DNA of 36,411 nucleotides from Fonticula-like sp. SCN 57-25 (Eukaryota; Nucleariida; Rotosphaerida). The translations under genes and the position numbers were made by a program. Below are positions 1 to 10,100 of this stretch, piece by piece. The number at the start of each line of letters is the position of its first letter. Position 1 is the first letter of the stretch. Below the pieces are notes generated by a model. That model saw only the letters and a list, made by a program, of their open reading frames with translations. It was not told where the DNA came from and did no database searches. The DNA lies in NCBI GenBank assembly GCA_001724245.1, contig MEDX01000038.1, positions 1 to 36,411 on the forward strand. The letters are read 5' to 3'.

Positions 1-1
1 G

Positions 2-997
2 GTGACGTCATTGTCGTATCAAGCTGCGTCTTGCAACATTATTGTAGGTCTTAATACTGGTCAAGTTGAACTGTTGCAAACTGATCCTCAAATTGCACCA
101 TCTGCTGCCCCTCAAGTGATACTTCCCGTCCATGAATGCGTTCGCCAGCGACTGGCAGAGGCGCAGGCAGAAGTGAAGGACATCGAGGCGGCACTTACTA
201 TGGCAAATGGTGATATTCATCTGCGTGAGCAAGAACTGAAAGAGTCGATTGCCAACCTCGAGGTCAAATGTGCGTGTCCAATATTATATCACGTGGCCAT
301 ATACTAACATGTTGCTATGATACCGGTAGTGGTGAGAGAGAAAATGGCACTAGAGCAACTGCATAATCTAAAGTCTATGGCAGAGTCACGTGATTTCGCT
401 AAGCTGACGGAGCGCCACAATGAACTGAGTGGCATAATCAATGTCTGCACGCAGACACTTGACAGCTTGACAGATTGTCTATCTGTTTCCGGATTGGAGG
501 ATCTCCGCGGCGACACCTTCAACGAATGGCTGTGCGACATTGGCATGGGCAAACTGCAAACTGCGCTAAAGGACATTGATGGCGCTACTTTGACGATGCT
601 CAGCGTGAGTGACGTCATGGACTATGACGTCACCTTCAATGATGCTGCCGCCCTTCAACTATCTGGTTATATTGCGCACTACAAACTTGGTGATGACAGC
701 GCATTTACACCGCCACGTGACAGTGTTCTATCATGGGACGAAGTGCAAACTGCAAACTGGATCAAGTCACTTGATGCTTCCTATGCTTGTCTTATCTCTG
801 CTGGCTGGCATGGTGCTGCTCTATGCTCTCTTTCCTCATCACGTGTCATTGAAGCATCCAAGGGAGCACTAAAGGCACCCGAAGCTGTAAAGTTCATTGG
901 CCTTGTAAAGGCAAAGCGAAATGAACTGGATAGCGGCAAGGCCAAGTGGGTAGTCACCTGGACAGGATCGATTCCTATTGGGAATCAGGCTCCTTAG
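2..997 (+). CDS. 3' end of a WD40 / coiled-coil / tandem SAM-like protein gene (partial, copy A)
   Basis: Only the last two exons are in the window: 2-269 and 330-997, joined by a 60-nt intron (270-329, donor GTGCGT, acceptor GGTAG, internal TACTAAC branch-point-like box). Base 1 is probably the G of the upstream acceptor AG, by alignment with the paralogue at 3069. The first exon encodes a last WD40-like blade and then a charged helical stretch, probably coiled coil. The second exon encodes more helix and two SAM-like modules: one around FNEWLCDIGM at about 500-690, the other around NWIKSL...GWHGAALCSL at about 735-925. The protein ends at a TAG at 995-997. It is strongly similar to the complete gene at 1943-4070 over the whole C-terminal exon, so the two are tandem duplicates. 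SAM domains are usually protein-protein interaction modules; no enzymatic motif is visible. Function unknown. Confidence 0.8.
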
Positions 998-1942
998 CGT
1001 ATCTTTTTTCTTCTCTACTAAACGTGTCTTTTTTTTCTCTGCTTAGGGTAACTTTTTTCTCTCTACTTAGCGAAAGCTCGAAACTTTTTTCTTTCTACTT
1101 AGCGTAACTATTTTTTCTCTGTTCTCGATTCCAATTTCGTATCAGTTGCCAGTCGTCTTGCTCTTCTTTCTTGTCTTTATTTGTTTTCCTTTCGACGGCT
1201 TTCAAACATATCCAATTCAATATAGCTAGTAATACATAAACGACCATTGATATGGCCCCATTGTGTCTATCTCTGCCTGGCGCGTGTGCGCAGTCATGGA
1301 CCATGGTGCTGGTGCAAGCGCAAAACGAATCATGTGGCAATGACGCGCGGGTAGACGTGGGCCTCTTCATGATGACAACGGTACAATGATGTCATTGAGA
1401 AAATGCGTGACGTCATATGTGCGCGGGTAGCCGACGCGCATCTTTGCCTGATCACCCGCGCGATGGGCTGATCATGGGCGTCGAAGGCGGTGGCCGATCT
1501 CACGATCAAACACGACACACAAGGGTGATCTTGCGTCGGGACGCGGCCAAATGCGCTTAAAAAACATCGAGTTCGTCATTCGTGACGATGCGCGTGATCG
1601 CGATGACGGCGCTCATGGATGCGGACACAAAGGGATGGCGTGAAACTCGTGATTGTCAGGCGGGTGAGTGTGGTCGCCAAAAGAACGACTACATATAATA
1701 ATTGGCTCACACAAACACTTATCAATGGTGGCGGCAGCCATCTTTGCAACAACAAAACAGTAACCACGGCGTCGACGCACACTGTGTTACCATGCCTGAG
1801 CAGGCTGGACATGCTGGACGGCGAGGCGTCAATTCACGTGACCATGATTTCGTCACCACGTGGCCATAATTTTTTGCTGTCAGCATCAGGTCAGCATACG
1901 CGGCACGCGGGAACCAGGGAAGCGAGAAGAGTGGTGGACGCA
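998..1942. other. Intergenic region between the two WD40-SAM paralogues
   Basis: This 945-nt gap holds a degenerate pyrimidine-rich array just after copy A (about 1002-1130, listed separately). The rest has several short palindromes (TGACGTCA at 1409, TGATCA near 1449 and 1470, CACGTG at 1835 and 1857) and no convincing gene. Open frames here have no recognisable domain. The promoter and 5' UTR of copy B presumably lie in the 3' half. Confidence 0.6.
1002..1130 (+). repeat. Degenerate T6-CTCT-CTTAG tandem array
   Basis: Five to six imperfect units, each a run of six to eight T followed by a CT-rich tract, then CTTAG or a variant, then a short variable tail (for example GCGTAAC). Unit spacing is about 24-32 nt. 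Each unit looks like a polypyrimidine tract plus splice-acceptor AG. The array starts immediately downstream of the copy A stop codon. Confidence 0.6.
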
Positions 1943-4070
1943 ATGGCGCATCAATTGGTCAGGAGGACGACTATTGAACCGCACACGGATTTTGTATGTC
2001 TTTCTTTGCTTTTGATGTGCTGCTGGTCTGATGCTGTCTTCTGATTGTGTTTGCAGGTGTATACGTGTGCGATTTCCCCCGACGGCACTTTGGTGGCGAC
2101 TGGCAGTCATGACAAGACACTCTGTATCACCAATATTGCCACGCGGGCAAGGGTGTACACTGTGCGGAGTGATAATTATGTACGTGTTTGTTTGTCCTTC
2201 TTTGTTCTGACACCACATCAAGGCAAGATTTATTGATGTCGCGTGGTCGCCCGACGGAACGCGTCTTGTCGCCGTGACAGGCAATGAACTTAGTGGCCGT
2301 GTCATCCAAGTCACCAACAACAATGCGCACTCGACCGTGCACTCGATCAACGCGAATGTATGCATCATGTTTGCCGCTCTTTCTTTGCTCATCCCTTGTC
2401 TAGTTGCGTGGATGCGCATTCAGTCCCAGTGGGATCGTTGCCGTCGGTGGAGATGACAAAGCAGTGACACTCTTGGATCCATTAAACAACTATTCAGTCA
2501 TTCAATCATTCACTGGATTGTATAATATTGTGCGTTCGTGAATGATGAAATGCTCGTGCTCAAACGAAAGTGTCAGGTGTTTTGTCTCGCCTTTTCACCG
2601 GATGGGAATATTCTTGCCGCGGGATGCGGTGGTGGTCACATGTACATTTATGGACTGACCAATGGCAAATGGGCGCAAGTATCATACCACAAGCATCATT
2701 CTGGTCAAGTATGATACTTATTCAATATTGCCATATCTAAAAAAATTCTTACTAGGTCTTTTCCCTCTCCTTCAGTCCCTCTGGTCGCATGCTATTGGCC
2801 GCAAGTGGTGACTGGACTGCTTCCATCTGGAATGTTCTATATGGGACCACGTGGTCATTTACTCCCCACGTGACACTCAAGGGACACACGAGTAGTGTCC
2901 GTGGCGGCGCCTTTCTCGATGACGAGTCGCACGTGATCACTGGGTCAGTTGATAATTCCCTCCTTATTTGGCGCACATCTGATGGAGTGCAAACTGCAAA
3001 CTACGAAAGTGGTGGAGTGGTGTGTCACGTTTTGTCTATTTATATCGCTCACCCATTTTGCTATGCAGGTTCTTTCATTGTCGTATCATGCTGCGTCTTG
3101 CAACATTGCACTTAGTCTTGAAGAATGTCAAGTTGAAATGTGGCAAACTTATATTGAACAATCTGGTGCCCCTCAAGTTACCCATGAAAGCATCCGCGAG
3201 CGACTATCAAAGGCTTACGCACAAGCCATTGATATCCAAATATCAATTGAAAATGCAGACAGTGGATTACGTCAGCAAATGTCACGTGAGCAGGAGCTTA
3301 AGCAATCGATCGCCGAGCTCAAGGTCAAATGTGCGTATTGGTACACATGTGATCGTCTAATTCCATACTAACAAATTCTATGTTTAGTGGCGAGTGAGAA
3401 AGAGGAACTCGAGGAACTGCAAACTCCCGAGTATATTGAACAATCACGTGATCTAAGTGAACTGATGGAGCGCCACAATGAACTGGTTGGCATCATTCGT
3501 GGCTACACGCAGACACTTGACAGCTTGACAGACAGTTTGTCTGTTTCGGGATTGGGGGACCTTCGTGGTGATTCTTTCATGGAGTGGCTCTGTAACATTG
3601 GCATGAGCAAACTGCAAACTGCACTGAAAGAGATTGATGGCGCTACTTTGACAATGCTCAACGTGAGTGACGTCATGGAATATGACGTCACCTTCAATGA
3701 TGCTGCCGCCCTTCAACTGCGTGCCTACATTGCACACTACAAGCTAAGTGATAAGAGAGACTTTGCCCCGCCACGTGACAGTGTTCCTTCATGGGATGAT
3801 ACGCAAACTGCAAACTGGATTGATTCCCTTGGTGACTCTTATGCCTGTTTATCTGATGCTGGCTGGCATGGTGCTGCTCTATGTTCCCTTTCCCCGCCAC
3901 GTGTCATTGAAGCAAGCAAGGGAGCACTCAAGGCGCCAGAGGCAGTAAAGTTTATTGGATTAGTGCGTCAAGTGCGAAGTGAAACAGACGGCGACAAGGC
4001 CACGTGGGTGACAAAGTGGAGTGGGGCAAGTACTATTGAACTGCAAGTGGAGTGGGGCAAGTACTATTGA
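1943..4070 (+). CDS. Seven-bladed WD40 propeller, coiled coil and two SAM-like domains (copy B, complete)
   Basis: Eight exons: 1943-1993, 2057-2179, 2223-2357, 2404-2529, 2577-2708, 2756-3019, 3069-3330, 3388-4070. The seven introns are 43-63 nt, all GT-AG and frame-consistent, giving 591 aa. I chose ATG 1943 because its 17-residue exon ends in EPHTDF and leads straight into VYTCAISPDG, which gives exactly seven blades. Blades start near residues 18, 59, 104, 146, 190, about 235 and 278, each with an SPDG-like turn except the sixth and seventh. Charged helix follows (about 305-415), then SAM-like modules at about 428-482 and 499-560. The architecture recalls WDSUB1 (WD40, SAM, U-box), but there is no U-box and there are two SAM-like regions. 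Likely a scaffold or adaptor. The C-terminus is altered by a 31-bp tandem duplication. Start choice is inference; the exons from 2057 on are well supported. Confidence 0.8.
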
Positions 4071-4077
4071 ACTGCAA
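4016..4077. repeat. 31-bp perfect tandem duplication at the 3' end of copy B
   Basis: Two units, 4016-4046 and 4047-4077, each starting GTGGAGTGGGGCAAGTACTA. Because 31 is not a multiple of three, the second unit is read in a shifted frame and supplies the stop codon TGA at 4068-4070. Confidence 0.9.
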
Positions 4078-4212
4078 GCTGCCTAGTATCTTTCATACGT
4101 GGAACAATAACCATGTACATTTACGAGTCATGCTGTATTCAAAGTGCGATTGAAAAACAACGACAAAAAATAGCCAAATATACACAAAATCATACAATAC
4201 ATAAACCAATTT

Positions 4213-7071
4213 TCACCGCTCGTCAGCGCTCAAAAGTCGTTCCGCGACCGCCGACGCGATCCTAACCGCGTCCATCTGCACCTGCAGCAGCTCGCTCCTC
4301 TGCAAGCCACCCACCCACACTTCCGCCGCCGCCGCCGCCGCCCTCACCCCCGCCACGTGGTCAACCACCTGCTGCTGCTGCTCGACGGTCGGGTGCTCAA
4401 CGGTCGGCACTTGGTCGCCCGCAACGCTGCCCGACGGCGCCGCCGCGAGCGACTCTGCGCTATTATTGGCCGCGTCGAGGTGACTGTACATGACCGGAAT
4501 CGCCTCGTGACGCTCTGTGCGGACGCGCTGCGGACGCGTGGACGCCGACGCGGGCGTGTGCACGACGACAAACTCGACAGAGTTGCTCTCGTCAATGTGC
4601 GTCGCGCGGCGCTTGCGCTCGGTCGGAGGGGAAAAAGTGGCGGCGGGGTCGGTGGCGGCGCGCGGCCGGCGCGGGACGGCGCGAAGGGGCGATGTCGGTG
4701 TGGGGAGCGATGATGAAGGTGCATTGTCGGCAGCGGCGGCGGCGAGCACGCGGTCGCGCAGGTCGCGCGGGATGGCGTCGACGGCGGCGTTGGCAATCCA
4801 TGCGCGAAAAAGGGAAATTTCGGTGGGGCGCGCGTCAGAGAGCGCGGCGGTGACGAGCGGCGCGCAGAGGGCGGCGGGCTGCGTGAATGTGAGAAGCATG
4901 GTGAGAAATTTTAGTCGCATGGCGTCGCTTTGGATGAGGGAAAGTGACGCGGCGGCGGATGCGACGAGGCGCGCGACGGTCGTGTGGCCGTCGGAGGCGG
5001 AGGCGGCGCGCGAAATGGACCGCTCGAGAAGCGCCTGCATCGCGTCAGAGTCATATGAGGGGCGCGCGAGGTCGACAAGATCGGCGATAAGAGAAAAGCT
5101 GTAGTTTGAATCGAGCGAGTGGGCAGCGAGGACGGAAAGGAGAGAGCGGCATGCGGCGGGCGTGCAGACAGTGTCACGTGGACGGTTCAAAAAACGCTCG
5201 CAAAATGCGTTGAAAATGGCGCCGATTTCGACCGGCTGAGTGGCGCCAAGCTCATTGGCAAGCGCGCAAACAAGCAATTCAAAAGAGTTGTTGCCATCGG
5301 CCGAGTCGGGACGCGGCAGCAAAAGAAGAGTTTGTGCCATATCGGCGCGGCGATACGCCACAGTAACTGCCGCCGACGCAGCTGACATGACAGACGCTGC
5401 GGCAGCGGCCACTGGCGGCCATTGGTCGACCCCCTCTAGCATGGCAAGCCACACTAGTGCCGCCAAGCGCCGACCAGCAGAGACAGCCGCATCAGCCAAT
5501 CGCGTGGCAATATCGGCCGTCGCGGACGGTGCGATTAGCGCGAGCGAGTGCGCCACGCGGTCCGGCGGGTGTAAAAGTAAAGCAAGTGCCACGCTGCCGT
5601 CCTTGATGTGCGCGTCGACGCCAAGGTCACGAAGGATGACGTCACCCATCTCGACGGCGGCGGCGATCGAGTCGGCGCTGACGCCAGTGTCGGCAGACAT
5701 GAGCTCGCTCGGGCGCAGTCCACGAACGATTGCCTGAATGTTTGTCGATGATAGACAGCGGCGCGCGAGACGGACAAGCCAGCTTGTGAGTGATGGCGGC
5801 GCGGCCTGGGCAAGCGCGCAAAGGGCTTCGGGGGCAGCGGAAGAGTCGCGCTGCTGTAGCGCGGAGACGCCCGCGCGGCCGACCACTTCGAGTGCAATGT
5901 CGGGCTCGGCGGCGGCTGCGGCGCACGCCAGCGCGCACCACGTGTCGACGGCGACGCGCCATACGTCGGGCTCGGCCGACGACATTGAGGCCGACGGCGC
6001 TGTTGAATTGCCGTTTTGGGTCGTGCTGTTGGACGGCGACGGAACGAGAGGATTGGCGTATTGGGTCGTGCTGCCGGTTGATGGCGACCGCGCGCTGGCA
6101 AGCCAAAAGTTAAGGAGCGGCGCCATGAGCAGCGTCTGCCTGCTCTTTCTTGCAATGACGTCGGCAAAGGCGGTGATCAGGGCGCGCCAAGCGACAAAGG
6201 CGTGCGGGCTGGGCGGGTTCGCCCCAAAGGCGGGCTCGAGCGCGGCGAGCACGCCGTTGAGGGCGTCTGTGCTGCTGCAGAAAGCACCGCCTGCGAGCTT
6301 GACGGCGGCGGACCAGCCGGCGCAGAGGCGCTCAAAGTGGCCAGCGTCGGCGAGCGAGCGGCAGTGCAGACGAAAGGCGGCGGTCGCGTCCGAGGCAGCG
6401 GCGCTAATGGCGATGCGCGCTTCGTTTGAAAGAGGCAAGGCGCTCCACTTTTCGGCGACCGAGACGGCGAGGCTGCCGACGCTGTCATGGTGCGGCCACG
6501 CGAGGCATGCGGTGAGCGAGGGCGCCCACAGCACAGCGTGAGTATAATGGCGGTCGGCGTGCGTGTCGGCCACGCAGAGACAGCCCGTGATCACCGTCGT
6601 GAGATCCGGCGATGTGGCGAGCACGTTGGATAACAATTTAGAAACGTTTAAACTAATGTCCGCAGCGTGCTCGGCGGCCTTGGGATCGCCCTGGACCTGC
6701 TCGGAGGAGAGGCAGAAGAGAGCGAGGCTCTGGAGCGCGGGGGATCCGGACGAGAGATCGCTCAGCAGGACGGGGAGGAGCGAATCCCACTCTAGAGCCA
6801 TATCAAATGCAGATCCAAGGTGAAGCATGTAGCCGAGAAATACGCGCACGGCGCGCTGGAGTGCAAGGCCGGCGCCCGCGGCCCGAATGTCCCTCGACAC
6901 ACACGACAGCAGATCGGCCTTGACGGCAGATATCGCCTCGACGGCGCCCTGCCCACCTTCCCGGCATTGCAAAAGAAGAACACGGTAGGCGTCCGTGAGC
7001 GCGTCAGCGTCCGAACCGCGCGACTTTATCTGCGCGACGAGCGGCGCGAGCCACGGCGGCGCCTCTGCCAT
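4213..7071 (-). CDS. Large HEAT-like protein resembling the Rif1 N-terminal region
   Basis: Single-exon frame of 952 aa counted from ATG at 7071 (MAEAPPWLAP). The frame stays open upstream to 7278, but those codons overlap the first codons of the divergent NOL6 gene, so the internal Met is preferred. The protein is Ala/Leu-rich and almost entirely helical, as HEAT/ARM solenoids are. The segment HAFVAWRALITAFAD ... LLMAPL followed about 60 residues later by DVWRVAVDTWCAL matches the spacing I recall for Rif1_N (AF-AW-LI-FA ... LL-PL ... W...W). Rif1 recruits PP1 and controls replication timing and telomeres. The C-terminal about 200 residues are low-complexity, Ser/Pro-rich and contain a basic RKRR patch and a Gln run; I do not see an unambiguous PP1 RVxF motif. 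Other HEAT proteins are possible. It shares a 94-bp promoter with NOL6. Confidence 0.5.
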   Translation of the reverse strand: MAEAPPWLAPLVAQIKSRGSDADALTDAYRVLLLQCREGGQGAVEAISAVKADLLSCVSRDIRAAGAGLALQRAVRVFLGYMLHLGSAFDMALEWDSLLPVLLSDLSSGSPALQSLALFCLSSEQVQGDPKAAEHAADISLNVSKLLSNVLATSPDLTTVITGCLCVADTHADRHYTHAVLWAPSLTACLAWPHHDSVGSLAVSVAEKWSALPLSNEARIAISAAASDATAAFRLHCRSLADAGHFERLCAGWSAAVKLAGGAFCSSTDALNGVLAALEPAFGANPPSPHAFVAWRALITAFADVIARKSRQTLLMAPLLNFWLASARSPSTGSTTQYANPLVPSPSNSTTQNGNSTAPSASMSSAEPDVWRVAVDTWCALACAAAAAEPDIALEVVGRAGVSALQQRDSSAAPEALCALAQAAPPSLTSWLVRLARRCLSSTNIQAIVRGLRPSELMSADTGVSADSIAAAVEMGDVILRDLGVDAHIKDGSVALALLLHPPDRVAHSLALIAPSATADIATRLADAAVSAGRRLAALVWLAMLEGVDQWPPVAAAAASVMSAASAAVTVAYRRADMAQTLLLLPRPDSADGNNSFELLVCALANELGATQPVEIGAIFNAFCERFLNRPRDTVCTPAACRSLLSVLAAHSLDSNYSFSLIADLVDLARPSYDSDAMQALLERSISRAASASDGHTTVARLVASAAASLSLIQSDAMRLKFLTMLLTFTQPAALCAPLVTAALSDARPTEISLFRAWIANAAVDAIPRDLRDRVLAAAAADNAPSSSLPTPTSPLRAVPRRPRAATDPAATFSPPTERKRRATHIDESNSVEFVVVHTPASASTRPQRVRTERHEAIPVMYSHLDAANNSAESLAAAPSGSVAGDQVPTVEHPTVEQQQQVVDHVAGVRAAAAAAEVWVGGLQRSELLQVQMDAVRIASAVAERLLSADER

Positions 7072-7165
7072 TGTTGCGACACCCGCACGCTGACTGTACA
7101 AATCAGAAGAATCAGAAGAAATCAGAATTACTTGATCCTCGTGGCACACGGTGACATTGCGCGAC
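7072..7165. promoter_or_regulatory. Short bidirectional promoter with three ATCAG/CTGAT repeats
   Basis: The 94 bp between the divergent start codons carry ATCAG at 7102, 7111 and 7121, spaced 9 and 10 nt. On the minus strand this reads as repeated TTCTGATT. The same kind of cluster precedes the MDH-like gene and the myosin gene. Confidence 0.45.
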
Positions 7166-10100
7166 ATGGGACGCAGCGCCAAGCGAGTCGCGTCGGCTCC
7201 GTCGGCGCACGCTGAAGAGGATGAGGACGCCATGCAGGGCGTCGTCGTGTCGGCCCCCCCGATGGCTGCCTCGAGCATTCAACGGTTAGGCGACGATGAT
7301 GACTATGTTGAAGAGGACGACGGCTCTGATGTCGAAGATGCCGATGAGGAGGAGGGTGAGGATGAGGAGCGGCCGTCCTCGGACCTGTACCGCCTCCCGA
7401 CCGCGGACGAGATGCGCGAGCTCAAGGAGACGTCCGAGCTGTACAAGAGCAATGTGTTTCGCCTGCAGCTGACCGAGCTCCTGTCCGAGGTTTCGGTCAA
7501 GCACGAATCGCTGTCAAAGCTCGAGGGCGCCCTGCACCGCCTCAAGGCGGATCTCGCGGTGATGCCCGAGCGCGCCGAGATGCCTGCGTCCGACGCGCAC
7601 CGCAAGCTTTCCAAGGACGGCGTCAACGTCCCCTTTGACCTCCCCGCTGTCTGCAACTACTCTCTTGCCTTCCAGCGCCCCTCTGATCTCTCCATTGTGG
7701 GCAGCTACCTCGTCAAGACGCACGCCAAGCCGCAGCTGGCGGTCGACGTGGCGCTCGAGATGCCCGCGGCGCTCTTCCAGCCCAAGGACATTCAGCACTA
7801 CCGCTACCACCACAAGCGCGCGTACTTTTTGGCGTGCGTCGCCGCGTACCTGTCCAAGCGTCCCGGCCTCGCGGCGCTTACCTTTGAGTCCTTTAACGGC
7901 GACATGTCGCGCCCCGTCCTTGTTATGCGCGCCGCAAAGGGCGACACCGCGGTGGACTTTTCCAAGACGGGCTTTCTTATTCGCCTGCTGCCGACGGTTG
8001 CCCCGGGCACGTTCAAGCTCGACCGCCTCGCGCCCGGGCGCAGCAACCTTCGCGACGGCGACACCTCTTCGTCGGCCGCGCACTACAATAATGCCATTTT
8101 GACCGACATGTTTATGAAGCACCATGTGATTGCGGTTCACTCTGCGCTTGCGGCCGTCCCTAGCATTGCCGAGGCGTCGCGCCTGCTGCGCGTGTGGCTT
8201 CGCCAGCGGCAGCTTGACCGCGTGGGCGGCATCACGGGCTTTATCGCCACCATGGTTCTCGTGCACCTGCAGCAGATTCGCAAGCTGAGCCGCGCCATGT
8301 CCGAGTTTCAGTCGTTCCGCCTCGCTCTCCAGTTCATCGCCGCGCAGGACTGGCGCGCTTCCCCCATCGCCATGCAGACATTTGCGTCGAATGAGCACAG
8401 CGACCTTTCCCCCGAGCTGGACACTTTCAGCGCCGCCTTTGACACGGTCATGCTGGACGGCAGCGGCCGCCTCAACCTGATGGCCGACGTGTCGCGCGGC
8501 ACGATGCTCTTTGTGCAAAAGGAGGCGCGCCTGGCGCTCGCCATGATTGACAGCCCCGACGACCGCTTTTCGGACCTTTTCCTGCGGCCGCTCCAGCCCG
8601 TTGCCGTGTTTGACCACCTCTTTGCGGTCGACACGACGGTCGCCGACGCGCCGCACCTCGCTCGCGCTTTAAGTGGGTCGCTCATCGTCGGCGCGCTCGC
8701 CGACCGCTGCCACCTCGTCGCGTCCTGGATCGAGCAAGGCGAGGCCGACTGCTCGTGGCCGCTCAAGTCAGCCAAGCCGTCGTCGCGCCCCGTCACCGTG
8801 TGGGGCGGCCTTGAGGTCTCGGACGCCGCCGCTGCCGGAAAGCTCGTCGTTATGGGCCCCCCCGCCGACCAGGCAGACGCTGCCGCCGCCTTCCGCCGCA
8901 CGTGGGGCTCGCGCTCCGAGCTGCGCCGCTTCCGCGACGGCTCAATCGTCGAGGCGGTCGTCTTTTCGCGGCCCGACGCTCAGCGCCACCTCGTCGTGTG
9001 CGACATGCTGACGACGCTCCTCTCGGTGCATCACCCCGCCGCCGTGCCGTCGCTGCGCTTCCGCGCGCCGCGCGCCGACGCGCTGCTCCGCCGACTTGGC
9101 CCGAACACCAACGGAAAGCGCTCGGCCGCCGGCGCCGCGCGTCCGACCTCTGCCGAGGACCCCGTGCGCGCCGCTGGTGCCGCCTTTGAGGCGCTCGCCA
9201 AGCGTGTGCGCGGCGCACGCGCGCTCCCGCTGTCGGTGCACGCCGTGCTTCCCGCGTCGGCGCACCTGCGCGGCACCGCCGTCATGCCTGCCGAGGCGCA
9301 CGCTGCGCGCCTCCGCAAGGTTCGCGGCGGCGTTCAGTCGTACGCTGCTCCCATCGAGGCCGTCATCACGTTCGAGTCGTCGACGCGCTGGCCCGACGAC
9401 GCGACTGCCGCCGACGTCATCAAGTCTGCCTTTTACGCGCGCCTCGCCGCGTCGCTGTCCGAGGACGACGGCCCGGCGACGTTTGCGTGCGTCGACTATG
9501 TTGACGTTCTTTTTGGCGGTTTTGCTTTCCGTCTTCGCATCGCGATTGAGCACCAGGTCAAGGTGATGGCGGCGTCCGATGACGCGACGCACCGCGCGCT
9601 CCTCCCTCAGTATGAGATGTGGGCTGTGCACCTTCCCGCGCACCACTCTCTTGTGCACACGATTGCGTCGTCGCACGGCGCGTACCGCCTGGCCGTGCGC
9701 CTCGCTTCGCGATGGGCGTCGAGCCACTTTTTCAGCGGCGCGCTTTTGCACGAAACGATTGAGCTGCTCATGGCGTCGGTGTTTGTGAACGCGGGCGCTT
9801 TTGCGCAGGCCGGAAGCGCCCTGAGCGCGCTCGTCCGCTTCTGGCGGCTGCTCGCCGAGACGGACTTTGAGGAGACGCCCATCACGGTCTCGCCGCTCGA
9901 GTACCCGCAGAGCCACGTGGATGAGACGTTCAAGGCGATTCGCGCGCTTCCCAACGGCGGCGGCGCTCCGCTCGTCATCTTTTCGCGCTGCGACAAGACT
10001 GGCACGCTGTTTACGTCGCAGCTGGACCGCATCATGTTTTCGCGCGTCGTCAAGTTTGCGCGCGCCGCGTGGAAGCAGGCGTGCGAGGCGCCCTTTGAAG

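Noticed and set aside
1619-2044. Open frame upstream of the WD40 exons as extra N-terminal exons
   Set aside because: It reads through the clear intron at 1994-2056 and its upstream residues are not blade-like; ATG 1943 in the same frame gives a complete seven-bladed propeller.
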